DNA of 64,000 bases, from positions 1 through 64,000 of the forward strand of contig JAFQWV010000020.1 in NCBI GenBank assembly GCA_017407325.1, read 5' to 3'. The notes beneath the pieces are model-generated. The model ran no database searches. It was not told where the DNA came from and worked only from the letters and a program-made list of their open reading frames with translations. This document shows positions 26,182 to 33,906 of the stretch, one piece after another. Each line of letters opens with the position of its first letter. Position 1 is the first letter of the stretch. The stretch is from Clostridia bacterium (lineage in GTDB: Bacteria; Bacillota; Clostridia; Christensenellales; Borkfalkiaceae). Both the position numbers and the translations under genes were made by a program.

Positions 26182-26856
26182 ATGAAGATTTTAATAGTTG
26201 ATGACGAGGCAATGATAAGAGAGGTTCTTTGTGAGTATGCTCAGTTCGAAGGCTATGAAACTGAACAAGCAGAAAACGGTATGCAAGCAATTTCTATGTG
26301 CAAAAGCACAAAGTATGATTTAATCATTATGGATATAATGATGCCTAAGCTTGACGGTTATTCTGCAGTAAAAGAAATTAAAAAGGTTTCTGACGTTCCA
26401 ATTATTATGTTAAGCGCACGCGCAGAAGAATACGATAAGCTTTTCGGTTTTGAAATAGGTGTTGACGACTACGTTGTTAAACCTTTCTCTCCAAAAGAAG
26501 TTATGGCGCGCGTAAACGCGATTATAAAAAGAAATTTGAGCAATCAAAATTTAGAGAATACATCTGATATTTTAAAGTTTGAAGGCTTGGAAATTGACCT
26601 GAAAGGTAGGAATGTTTTTATCGACGGTGAAAAGATTGAACTTACCCCAAAGGAATATGAATTACTATTCTATATGGTAAAAAATAAAGGTATCGCGCTT
26701 TCTCGTGAAAAGCTTTTAAGCGACGTTTGGGGCTTTGATTTCTTTGGCGACGACAGAACGGTTGATACTCATATTAAAACCTTAAGAAGTAATTTAAAAG
26801 AATATAGAAAATTCATTGTAACTCTAAGAGGTCTTGGTTATAAATTTGAAGTATGA
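26182..26856 (+). CDS. OmpR/PhoB-type response regulator
   Basis: 224 residues. Receiver domain: acidic pocket VDDEA, phospho-acceptor D51 in IIMDIMMPKLDG, Lys in VVKPFSP. The C-terminal winged helix (ELTPKEYELLFYM, DRTVDTHIKTLRSNL, LRGLGYKFEV) binds DNA. GGAGG ribosome-binding site. It overlaps the histidine kinase gene by 4 bases, so they form a two-component pair. Confidence 0.96.
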   Translation: MKILIVDDEAMIREVLCEYAQFEGYETEQAENGMQAISMCKSTKYDLIIMDIMMPKLDGYSAVKEIKKVSDVPIIMLSARAEEYDKLFGFEIGVDDYVVKPFSPKEVMARVNAIIKRNLSNQNLENTSDILKFEGLEIDLKGRNVFIDGEKIELTPKEYELLFYMVKNKGIALSREKLLSDVWGFDFFGDDRTVDTHIKTLRSNLKEYRKFIVTLRGLGYKFEV

Positions 26857-28361
26857 AATATAAAAAATTAGCAAAATTACGTTATAATATCTGGTTTTAT
26901 TTTATCGTATTTGCAGTTGTTTTGCTTGCAATCGTTTGGATTACGCAAATTTTATTTTTTGATAGAATTTATCAAAAGAAAAAACTTGATACAATTTCTC
27001 AAACGGGTGATAAATTATCTGTCCAGTTAAATACCGACGAAAAGATAACGGATAATATTCTGAATAATTGGCTTAAAACTGCGGTTGACGCTAACGAAGC
27101 GGGAATTTATTCGTATTTAGCATATTATGACGAAAATAATAAATTAATTGTTGAAACGATTTATTCTGGCTTTATCATTTCCAATAATTCAGATTTATCG
27201 AGTTCTCAAACTCAAACTAACGTTGACGATACAGACGAAATTATTGCAATTAACGCCATAGATGCCTTAATTGTTAATGGAAATAATACCGTATGCTATC
27301 AGTACAAGGGTGAAGATATTGACGAAACCTTTTACGTTTATGCTACAACAGTAAAAAATGAGATAATTAACGGTTACTTGGTTTTGAGAACAAGTCAACA
27401 AGCTTTGATTGAAACAGTTAGTATTATTCAAACGCAACTTATAATTATTTCTATCATTATTGTAATTATTGCATTTTTCCTTTCTTACTATATATCAACT
27501 AAAATATCAAAACCGATAATACAAATGAGTAACACCGCAAAACAATGGGCAAGCGGTGACGAATCGATTGTTTTTAGCAACGACAGTTATTTAGAACTTT
27601 CCGAGCTTTGTGAGACGCTAAACTACTCAAAAGAAGCAATTTCTAAAACAGGCGTGTTACAGCGCGACTTGCTTGCAAACGTTTCGCACGATCTAAAAAC
27701 TCCACTTACCATGATTAAAGCTTACGCTGAAATGATTCGCGATTTGTCAGGTGATATCAAGGAAAAACGCGACGCCCACACAAACGTTATTATTGATGAA
27801 GCGGATAGACTTACTATGCTTGTAAACGATATTTTAGACCTGTCTAAGCTTCAAAGCCAAACGCAAGAACAAGATTTGCAGGTGGTAAATTTATCAAGCC
27901 TTTGCGAGCGCGTTTTGCATCGGTTTAACGATTTTGCAGAGCAATCTGGTTATAAAATTATTAAAGAGATTGAGCCTGATTTATATACTTTATGCGACGA
28001 GAAAAAAATTGAGCAGGTTGTATATAATTTAGTTGGTAATTCAATTAACTATACAGGTGACGATAAAACTATTTTTGTCAAATTAAGTCTTGAAAATGAT
28101 TATGTTTTATTCGAATCTATTGATTCTGGTAAAGGTATTTCTCAAGAAAACGTTGAAACAATTTGGGAAAAATACTACCGTTTTAGCGACACTCACCATA
28201 GACCTATAAAGGGAACGGGGCTTGGCTTATCTATTGTTAAAACTATATTAGAAAATCACCGAGTTAAGTTTGGAGTTATAAGCAAAAAAGACATTGGAAG
28301 CAATTTCTTTATTCAGTTTAAACAAGTAAATAATAACAACAAGGAGACTGAAGTTGAGTAA
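26853..28361 (+). CDS. Sensor histidine kinase
   Basis: 502 residues. Two membrane helices (~15-38 and ~193-215) enclose a ~150-residue extracellular sensor region. HAMP follows, then the dimerisation domain with phospho-acceptor H279 in ANVSHDLKTPL and the ATPase domain with N box NLVGNSINYT, G1 DSGKGIS and G2 GTGLGLSIV. Partner is the response regulator upstream. The ligand is unknown; the three downstream genes are all membrane or envelope proteins, suggesting an envelope signal. Confidence 0.95.
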   Translation: MKYKKLAKLRYNIWFYFIVFAVVLLAIVWITQILFFDRIYQKKKLDTISQTGDKLSVQLNTDEKITDNILNNWLKTAVDANEAGIYSYLAYYDENNKLIVETIYSGFIISNNSDLSSSQTQTNVDDTDEIIAINAIDALIVNGNNTVCYQYKGEDIDETFYVYATTVKNEIINGYLVLRTSQQALIETVSIIQTQLIIISIIIVIIAFFLSYYISTKISKPIIQMSNTAKQWASGDESIVFSNDSYLELSELCETLNYSKEAISKTGVLQRDLLANVSHDLKTPLTMIKAYAEMIRDLSGDIKEKRDAHTNVIIDEADRLTMLVNDILDLSKLQSQTQEQDLQVVNLSSLCERVLHRFNDFAEQSGYKIIKEIEPDLYTLCDEKKIEQVVYNLVGNSINYTGDDKTIFVKLSLENDYVLFESIDSGKGISQENVETIWEKYYRFSDTHHRPIKGTGLGLSIVKTILENHRVKFGVISKKDIGSNFFIQFKQVNNNNKETEVE

Positions 28362-29409
28362 GTACGACGAATTGAGGGCGACAACTGAAAAAGATGATGA
28401 AACTGTCGTTTCCGTTCATGCTCCGCGCGAAATTTCGCCTGTAATAAAGCAGAAAAATCCAACAGTTATTTCTATATTAATATCTGCTTTAAAATCAGAA
28501 AACTTTAAAAGAAGAGAGTTTAAAGAGAATGCTACTTTTTCAACTCCCGTTCCTAAATTTACGCTAATAACGTTTGCGTTTTTGCTTGTTATTACAATTC
28601 TTCTTTTAGTGATGGAAACGTTTGTCGATTTAAAAATTGTAATTCCGTTAACACTTTTGTTTTACGTAATTGCAGTTCCGTCGATTTTGATAGTATTTTT
28701 TATCGAATTTAACACAAGAAGAAGTATTTATCCGTTACATATTGTATTAATGTTGCTTTTAGGTGTATTTTCATATGCGTTCGTAACAACAATCTGCGAT
28801 AAGTTTTTAATAACTTTTGTATATGAAAATTACGTCGAATATATAGGTAGACCTATAGCTTGGACGTTAATTTTATACGTTTTCGTTTTTATTTGCTGTA
28901 ACATTTTGCGTGTATCAAAACTTCCTGAATGTTTGTTAGTTTCGGTTAGTTTTGCCCTAGGTTATGCTTTAGCGCAATCTTTTTTAACCGGGTTTGAAAG
29001 TTTATTCGTATCTTCAAAAATCGCGATTGACGGTAAGGTTGGGGCCTTTTATAACGTTGGAATTATATTAAATGATACAGAAGGATTAAAACAAAGCTTA
29101 TCACAGCTCAAGGCTCACTTGTTTAACACTTTTATTTATATGCCTTTACATTTTACCAGTTTGTCAGTTGTTGTTGCTGCGGTTGTTTCATATAAAGAAC
29201 GTACAAAAATCGAGAAAAAACCTATGGTAAAGTCACTTTATCTATTGGTTATGCTAAATATTATTTTATATTCGATTTCTGTCGTTGAAACAAATTTTAT
29301 CTTATTTGATTCAATATTAAAAACAGTGGCAATCGTAACTTCAGCATCCCTTTCAATGAAAATTTTAGATTACGCCTTAGATAAAGAGAGTAGAGAAAAT
29401 GTATCCTAA
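28354..29409 (+). CDS. Multi-pass membrane protein, unknown, coupled to the two-component system
   Basis: 351 residues with about eight membrane helices (near 71-92, 96-119, 128-150, 167-187, 191-212, 255-276, 292-312, 322-338) after a ~65-residue charged cytoplasmic N-terminus. The start is TTG at 28354, eight bases after AAGGAG, overlapping the kinase stop (TTGAGTAA). No recognised family. The overlap with the kinase gene and with the following Lgt-like gene argues that it works with them. Confidence 0.7.
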   Translation: MSKYDELRATTEKDDETVVSVHAPREISPVIKQKNPTVISILISALKSENFKRREFKENATFSTPVPKFTLITFAFLLVITILLLVMETFVDLKIVIPLTLLFYVIAVPSILIVFFIEFNTRRSIYPLHIVLMLLLGVFSYAFVTTICDKFLITFVYENYVEYIGRPIAWTLILYVFVFICCNILRVSKLPECLLVSVSFALGYALAQSFLTGFESLFVSSKIAIDGKVGAFYNVGIILNDTEGLKQSLSQLKAHLFNTFIYMPLHFTSLSVVVAAVVSYKERTKIEKKPMVKSLYLLVMLNIILYSISVVETNFILFDSILKTVAIVTSASLSMKILDYALDKESRENVS

Positions 29410-30178
29410 CGAAATTATATTTGGCTATGGCCTTTATGAAATTATGATTTTAATAGGTATTATCGCATGTTTTTTGGTTTTCAGGTTCTTTGTAACCGAA
29501 AAAGTGATGCCTGTAAAAGTATATAATTTCTACTTAATAACTGCTGTTTCATCAATTATTTTAGGATTTTTCTTCGCAAGCTTATTCCAATCGTTTTTCG
29601 ACTTTTTAAAAACCGGAACTTTTAAGTTATTTAAGGCTGGCATGACTTTTTACGGTGGGTTAATAGGTGGTGTTACAGCATTTTTACTCTTAACCTTCAT
29701 TGTTGGTAAAATTGTTTTTAAAGAAAAAGAACACTTAACTTATTTTCCTAAAATTACTCAAGTCGCTCCTTGCTGTGTAACGATAGCACACGGATTTGGT
29801 AGACTTGGCTGTTTATTTGCAGGCTGTTGTCACGGAAAGGTTACAAGTGGTTTTGGAATTAATATGTGGGTTGACGAGCTTCAAGGCTACTACAAATGTG
29901 TCCCAACGCAACTTTTCGAAGCGATATTTTTATTTGTTTTATTTGGAATTTTGGCTGTTATGTTCCTTAAAAATATTGATTTTGAGCTCGAAACCTATTG
30001 CATACTTTACGGAATTTGGCGTTTTGTTATCGAATACTTCAGAGCAGACGACCGTGGAGAGTTTATAATTAAATTTTTAACACCATCGCAGGGCATAGCA
30101 ATAATCTTTGTATTAGTCGGTGTTCTGTTATTATTACTAAAATTACTTAAAATAAAGAATAAACAAAATAATTTGTAA
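29399..30178 (+). CDS. Prolipoprotein diacylglyceryl transferase-like (Lgt family) protein
   Basis: 259 residues, about seven membrane segments. The central signature HGFGRLGCLFAGCCHG (~131-146) corresponds to Lgt's H-x-x-G-R-x-G-x-F region in its cysteine-containing subfamily, and EYFRADDRGEF near 215 matches the conserved C-terminal Arg segment. Lgt moves diacylglycerol to lipoprotein cysteines; whether this paralogue does so is uncertain, since the canonical GRxGNFxNGE is altered. It overlaps the preceding gene by 11 bases. Confidence 0.8.
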   Translation: MYPNEIIFGYGLYEIMILIGIIACFLVFRFFVTEKVMPVKVYNFYLITAVSSIILGFFFASLFQSFFDFLKTGTFKLFKAGMTFYGGLIGGVTAFLLLTFIVGKIVFKEKEHLTYFPKITQVAPCCVTIAHGFGRLGCLFAGCCHGKVTSGFGINMWVDELQGYYKCVPTQLFEAIFLFVLFGILAVMFLKNIDFELETYCILYGIWRFVIEYFRADDRGEFIIKFLTPSQGIAIIFVLVGVLLLLLKLLKIKNKQNNL

Positions 30179-30181
30179 ATA

Positions 30182-30210
30182 AAATAGGCGTATGAAAACG
30201 CCTATTTTTT
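30182..30210 (+). terminator. Intrinsic terminator overlapping the next start codon
   Basis: AAATAGGCG (30182-30190) and CGCCTATTT (30199-30207) pair perfectly over 9 bp, with T6 at the end. The 8-base loop TATGAAAA contains the ATG of the next gene (30192), and the only SD-like bases (AGG) lie in the stem. Confidence 0.8.
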
Positions 30211-31175
30211 CTATTATTAATGTTGTTTTTGTTATAATCGGAACAGTTATAGGAGCTGGCTTTATATCAGGTAGGGAAGTATTATCGTTTTTTAATAATC
30301 AATCAATCGTATTTGCAACAATATTAATTTTCGTTTTATTTTCATCAGCTTTTTATTTGCTTTTAAGTATAAAAAACTTACCTGATAGAAAAATTATAAA
30401 AGTATTCGAGCCATTGGTTTTATTTAGTAATTTAATTATATTGTCAGGTATGATTTCAGCCATTGACGAATTAACTTTTTCATTATTTCCAATTTTGAAA
30501 AAATTTCCATTTTTTTCGATAATTACTTTAATTTTATCAAATTTTATAGTTTCGAAAGGGGTGGATGGACTTAAACGGGTAAATATGTTTTTAGTCCCAA
30601 TTATAATACTTTTTATATTGACAGCTCTCTTTACGAAAAAGACTTTTAATATTGAAAATAGGATTAAACTAAATTTATTTTCATTATGTTGTTACGTTGG
30701 CGTTAATACCTTTACTTCGTCAGTTGTTTTTATTGATTTAGGAAAGAAACTATCAAAAAAAGAAAGTTTTTTTTCAGCACTATTATCTTCGTTTATATTG
30801 TCTTTACTAATTTTACTAATATATTCAAGTTTATCAAAAAGCGGTGATAAAATTACTAATTCTGCAATTCCTATGCTTGAATATTTAGAATATAATAAAG
30901 TACTATACTCAGTTTACTCTATTATAGCATATTTTGGAATAGTTACAACGCTTATTTCCGCTCATTATCCGCTTTTTAACTTTGCTAAAAATTTTCAAAA
31001 ACAAAAAATCGCAAAAGCATTTGTATTACTTATAGCCTTTGCGATTTCAAGATTCGGTTTTTATAATATTGTAAATTATTTATACCCGATAACAGGGGTT
31101 ATAGGTATAATTTATTTGATAGTTATTTCCATTTTATCAAGGTTCTCTCAACTATCGAAACGACAAGGTACATAA
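30192..31175 (+). CDS. YkvI-like membrane transporter
   Basis: 327 residues, about ten membrane helices. The N-terminal FVIIGTVIGAGFISGREVLSFF is the hallmark of the YkvI family (APC-like, sodium or amino-acid transporter fold); substrate unknown. The ATG at 30192 fits the family's N-terminus but sits in the loop of the upstream terminator and lacks a free ribosome-binding site. The 3' end overlaps the convergent ABC permease gene by 53 bases. Confidence 0.8.
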   Translation: MKTPIFSIINVVFVIIGTVIGAGFISGREVLSFFNNQSIVFATILIFVLFSSAFYLLLSIKNLPDRKIIKVFEPLVLFSNLIILSGMISAIDELTFSLFPILKKFPFFSIITLILSNFIVSKGVDGLKRVNMFLVPIIILFILTALFTKKTFNIENRIKLNLFSLCCYVGVNTFTSSVVFIDLGKKLSKKESFFSALLSSFILSLLILLIYSSLSKSGDKITNSAIPMLEYLEYNKVLYSVYSIIAYFGIVTTLISAHYPLFNFAKNFQKQKIAKAFVLLIAFAISRFGFYNIVNYLYPITGVIGIIYLIVISILSRFSQLSKRQGT

Positions 31176-31920
31176 TCGCAGCGAGCACGCATAATACAAC
31201 GGTTGATGCCATTACAAGGTCTAATTTAAAGACCTGACCACCGTAAACTATCAAATATCCCAGACCGCGCTTTGAAACTAAATATTCGCCCATAATAGAT
31301 CCAATCCAACTCATACCAACGTTGATTTTAAGTGTTGAAATCATCGTCGGAAGTGCGCTTGGTAAGACGAGTTTTAAAAAAATTTGCGATTTTGTAGCTC
31401 CCATCGATTTAAGCAGTAATATTTTGTTTTCATCAGTTTCTATAAAACCAGAAAGCATGTTGATTATGGTTACAATTACAGTAATAATTACTGCCATAAA
31501 TATAATTGCTTTCATGCCTGCACCAAACCAAATTATAATCATAGGGCCTAATGCAATTTTCGGCAAGCTATTTAAAACTACGATGTACGGCTCGAAAATT
31601 TTTCTAAGTTTTTCGGACCACCATAGTACTACTGCAATTAAAACGCCCAAAATACTTGCTATAAAAAAGCCTGCTAAAGTTTCAAAAATCGTAGTAAAAA
31701 TGTGCGAATATAGTTCGCCTGAGGAGTGTAGGTTAAACAAAGTGACAAGCACTCTTGACGGGCTACTAAATAAGAAGCTATCAATTACCTTTAAATCGGC
31801 TAAAAGCTCCCAAACAGCCAGAAAAATTACAAGTATAGCGATTCTAAAAAATATAACTATAGCCTTGTCTTTTTTTAGTTTATCAAGATATTTTTGATGT
31901 TCTGTCAGTTGTCTTTTCAT
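31123..31920 (-). CDS. ABC importer permease (SsuC/TauC/ThiX type)
   Basis: 265 residues from the ATG at 31920, eight bases after GGAG. Six membrane segments and the EAA-type coupling loop around LLKSMGATKSQIFLKLVLPSALP. NSLPKIALGPMIIIWFG is typical of permeases for sulfonates, nitrate/taurine or thiamine precursors. It works with the ATPase (4-base overlap) and the lipoprotein upstream. The gene ends inside the convergent YkvI-like gene. Confidence 0.92.
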   Translation of the reverse strand: MKRQLTEHQKYLDKLKKDKAIVIFFRIAILVIFLAVWELLADLKVIDSFLFSSPSRVLVTLFNLHSSGELYSHIFTTIFETLAGFFIASILGVLIAVVLWWSEKLRKIFEPYIVVLNSLPKIALGPMIIIWFGAGMKAIIFMAVIITVIVTIINMLSGFIETDENKILLLKSMGATKSQIFLKLVLPSALPTMISTLKINVGMSWIGSIMGEYLVSKRGLGYLIVYGGQVFKLDLVMASTVVLCVLAAIMYLVVSIVERTLIKWK

Positions 31921-32675
31921 AAGTTTAACTCCTTCCAAAGCTTTTCAAACCATTTCGAAAAAGCTGGGTGTTCTCTGCGCTTAAGTGGGGTAAGCGACTT
32001 GTCGATATCCATTTCACAACTATCTAAAATGGTTGCAGGGCGCTTTGAAAGCACTAAAACGGTGTCTGCAAGCGATATTGCTTCAGATATGTCGTGAGTA
32101 ACTAAAATCGCTGTTTTTTTCTCAGATTTTATGATTTTGTACACATCGTCGCAAACAGATAATCGAGTTTGATAGTCAAGGGCAGAAAACGGTTCGTCTA
32201 AAAGTAAAATATCTGGCTTTTGACTTAAAGTTCTAATAAGCGCAACTCTTTGTCGCATACCGCCAGAAAGTTGTTTAGGATAATATTTGCTAAACTCTCT
32301 AAGTCCGTATTTTTCAATTAAGCCTTTAGAATAAGCTAAGTTTTCTTCAGTTTTATTTTTTTTGATTTCAAGTGGCAAAAATACGTTATTTTCAATATTA
32401 CGCCAAGGGAAAAGGTGGTCTTTTTGAAGCATATAGCCCGTTCTCTTTGACGGTTCGATTACTTCGCTGCCAAACATAGTTATTTTGCCTGAAGATGGCT
32501 TTATAAGACCTGCAATTAAGGATAAAATGCTTGTTTTACCGCAACCACTTGGTCCAATCATTGCTACAAATTCGCCTTCGGATACAGAAAAGTTTAGGTT
32601 TGATACAGCTTTAGTTTCACTTGTTTTCGTTTGATAGCTAAGTGTTACGTTTTCTAAGGTTAATATTTTGTTCAT
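31917..32675 (-). CDS. ABC importer ATP-binding protein (SsuB/TauB type)
   Basis: 252 residues. Walker A GPSGCGKTS, Q-loop MLQKDHLFPWRN, signature LSGGMRQRVALIRTL, Walker B ILLLDEPFSALD, switch LVTHDISEA. The QKDHLFPW stretch is typical of the nitrate/sulfonate/taurine/thiamine-precursor subfamily. It is separated from the binding-protein gene by a hairpin that may reduce read-through. Confidence 0.93.
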   Translation of the reverse strand: MNKILTLENVTLSYQTKTSETKAVSNLNFSVSEGEFVAMIGPSGCGKTSILSLIAGLIKPSSGKITMFGSEVIEPSKRTGYMLQKDHLFPWRNIENNVFLPLEIKKNKTEENLAYSKGLIEKYGLREFSKYYPKQLSGGMRQRVALIRTLSQKPDILLLDEPFSALDYQTRLSVCDDVYKIIKSEKKTAILVTHDISEAISLADTVLVLSKRPATILDSCEMDIDKSLTPLKRREHPAFSKWFEKLWKELNL

Positions 32676-32699
32676 AGTTGTTTTCCATTTTCGTAAAAA

Positions 32700-32744
32700 A
32701 CTTTAAAAAATAAGAAATTACCTGCGATTTTAGTCGCAGGTAAT
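32700..32744 (-). terminator. Attenuator hairpin between binding-protein and ATPase genes
   Basis: ATTACCTGCGA / TCGCAGGTAAT (32717-32727 with 32734-32744), loop of 6. On the minus strand an interrupted T-run follows. It lies just behind the binding-protein stop, probably lowering expression of the two membrane components. Confidence 0.65.
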
Positions 32745-32748
32745 TGTT

Positions 32749-33744
32749 TTATCCAAAAATTTCTAAGTAGACCTTTTCCGAAATTGAGTTGTTAACTAAT
32801 TTAGAAAAATCTGCTTTTTGATCAAGTTCTCCTGCGTTTGTCATGATTGTTTGAAGTCTATTAAAAGCATCTTCTTTCATGCTCATATTCTTCATCCAAG
32901 CATCAATTCCTTTGTAACTGTTAATTGAATCGACGATTGATTGTAGTGAAGTTGAAGGGAATTGCTCGACTAAGCATTTAGCAACTTCACCAGTTTCCGT
33001 TTCTTCAATATATTTTATGGCTTTATATACTGCTTTTGTGAAAGATTCGATAATTTTTTGATTTTCGTCAAAATAACTTTGTCTTGCCATAAAGCAGGTG
33101 TAAGGTACTTCACCGGTATACTCTCCAACGCTTGCAACTATGTAGCCTTTGCCTGCGCGTTGATATTCAGATGCGGTAGGTTCAAACATTGTTACGTAAT
33201 CACCGGTTCCACCTTCGAATGCTGCTGCAGTAAGGTTGAATTGAACGTCGTAATTAAGCGTAATATTTTGTCCGTCAAATAAGTCGTTTTGGTTACAAAC
33301 GTATTCAAGTGCCATTGCAGGCATACCGCCACGACGACCAGCGATTATTTCTTTATTTTTAAGGTTTTTCCAAGAAAAATCAGGTTCAGCAGATCTTCCA
33401 ACTAAGAAAGAACCGTCGCGCTTTGTAAGCTGAGCAAATATTACAGGTTGATCGTTTGCTCCACCAAGCTGGGTGTAAATTCCCGTTTCAGGTCCAAGTA
33501 AAACGACCTCGGCACTTTTTGATAAGAGCGCGGTCATAGATGCGTCGCTACCACCACCGTTAGTAAGTTCGATTTCAATATTTTCTTCTTCAAAAAAACC
33601 TTTCTCTATTGCTACGTAAAATGGAGCGTAAAAAATAGAGTGGGTTACTTCATTTACGCGAATTTTGGTTTTATCGCCACTTTTACACGACACCATTAAA
33701 AATATCATGCAAAAAGCAAGTAGTATTGTTAGTATTTTTTTCAT
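32749..33744 (-). CDS. ABC substrate-binding lipoprotein (NMT1/THI5-like)
   Basis: 331 residues. Signal peptide with lipobox LMVSC, lipidated Cys20. The mature part has FYAPFYVAIEKGFFEEENI and GGGSDASMTALLSKSAEVVLLG, the pattern of NMT1/SsuA-like proteins that bind thiamine precursors, sulfonates or aromatic compounds. Ribosome-binding site GGAGG. I saw no TPP riboswitch upstream, so a thiamine-precursor role is not supported and the substrate stays open. Confidence 0.92.
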   Translation of the reverse strand: MKKILTILLAFCMIFLMVSCKSGDKTKIRVNEVTHSIFYAPFYVAIEKGFFEEENIEIELTNGGGSDASMTALLSKSAEVVLLGPETGIYTQLGGANDQPVIFAQLTKRDGSFLVGRSAEPDFSWKNLKNKEIIAGRRGGMPAMALEYVCNQNDLFDGQNITLNYDVQFNLTAAAFEGGTGDYVTMFEPTASEYQRAGKGYIVASVGEYTGEVPYTCFMARQSYFDENQKIIESFTKAVYKAIKYIEETETGEVAKCLVEQFPSTSLQSIVDSINSYKGIDAWMKNMSMKEDAFNRLQTIMTNAGELDQKADFSKLVNNSISEKVYLEIFG

Positions 33745-33832
33745 TATTCCTCCAGAATTTTAATAATGTTCACAATTTTACTATATGCTTAGAAATTTAA
33801 CTTTGACAATTGCGTTTTTATGCTTACTTTAT

Positions 33833-33861
33833 TTGACAATATCGAAAAAAATATATATAAT
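33833..33861 (+). promoter_or_regulatory. valS promoter
   Basis: TTGACA (33833-33838), 17 bases, TATAAT (33856-33861): a perfect consensus. The ~40-base leader is too short for a T-box. Confidence 0.85.
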
Positions 33862-33906
33862 ATATTTTAACTGTATATAAAAACAAAATTAAGGAAATAT
33901 AAGACT

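Noticed and set aside
31322..31897. 191-codon frame antisense to the ABC permease
   Set aside because: Composition follows the complementary permease helices; no start signal or homology.
33745..33906. Possible TPP riboswitch upstream of the NMT1/THI5-like binding protein
   Set aside because: None of the conserved TPP core elements (CTGAGA, ACCTGA) is present.
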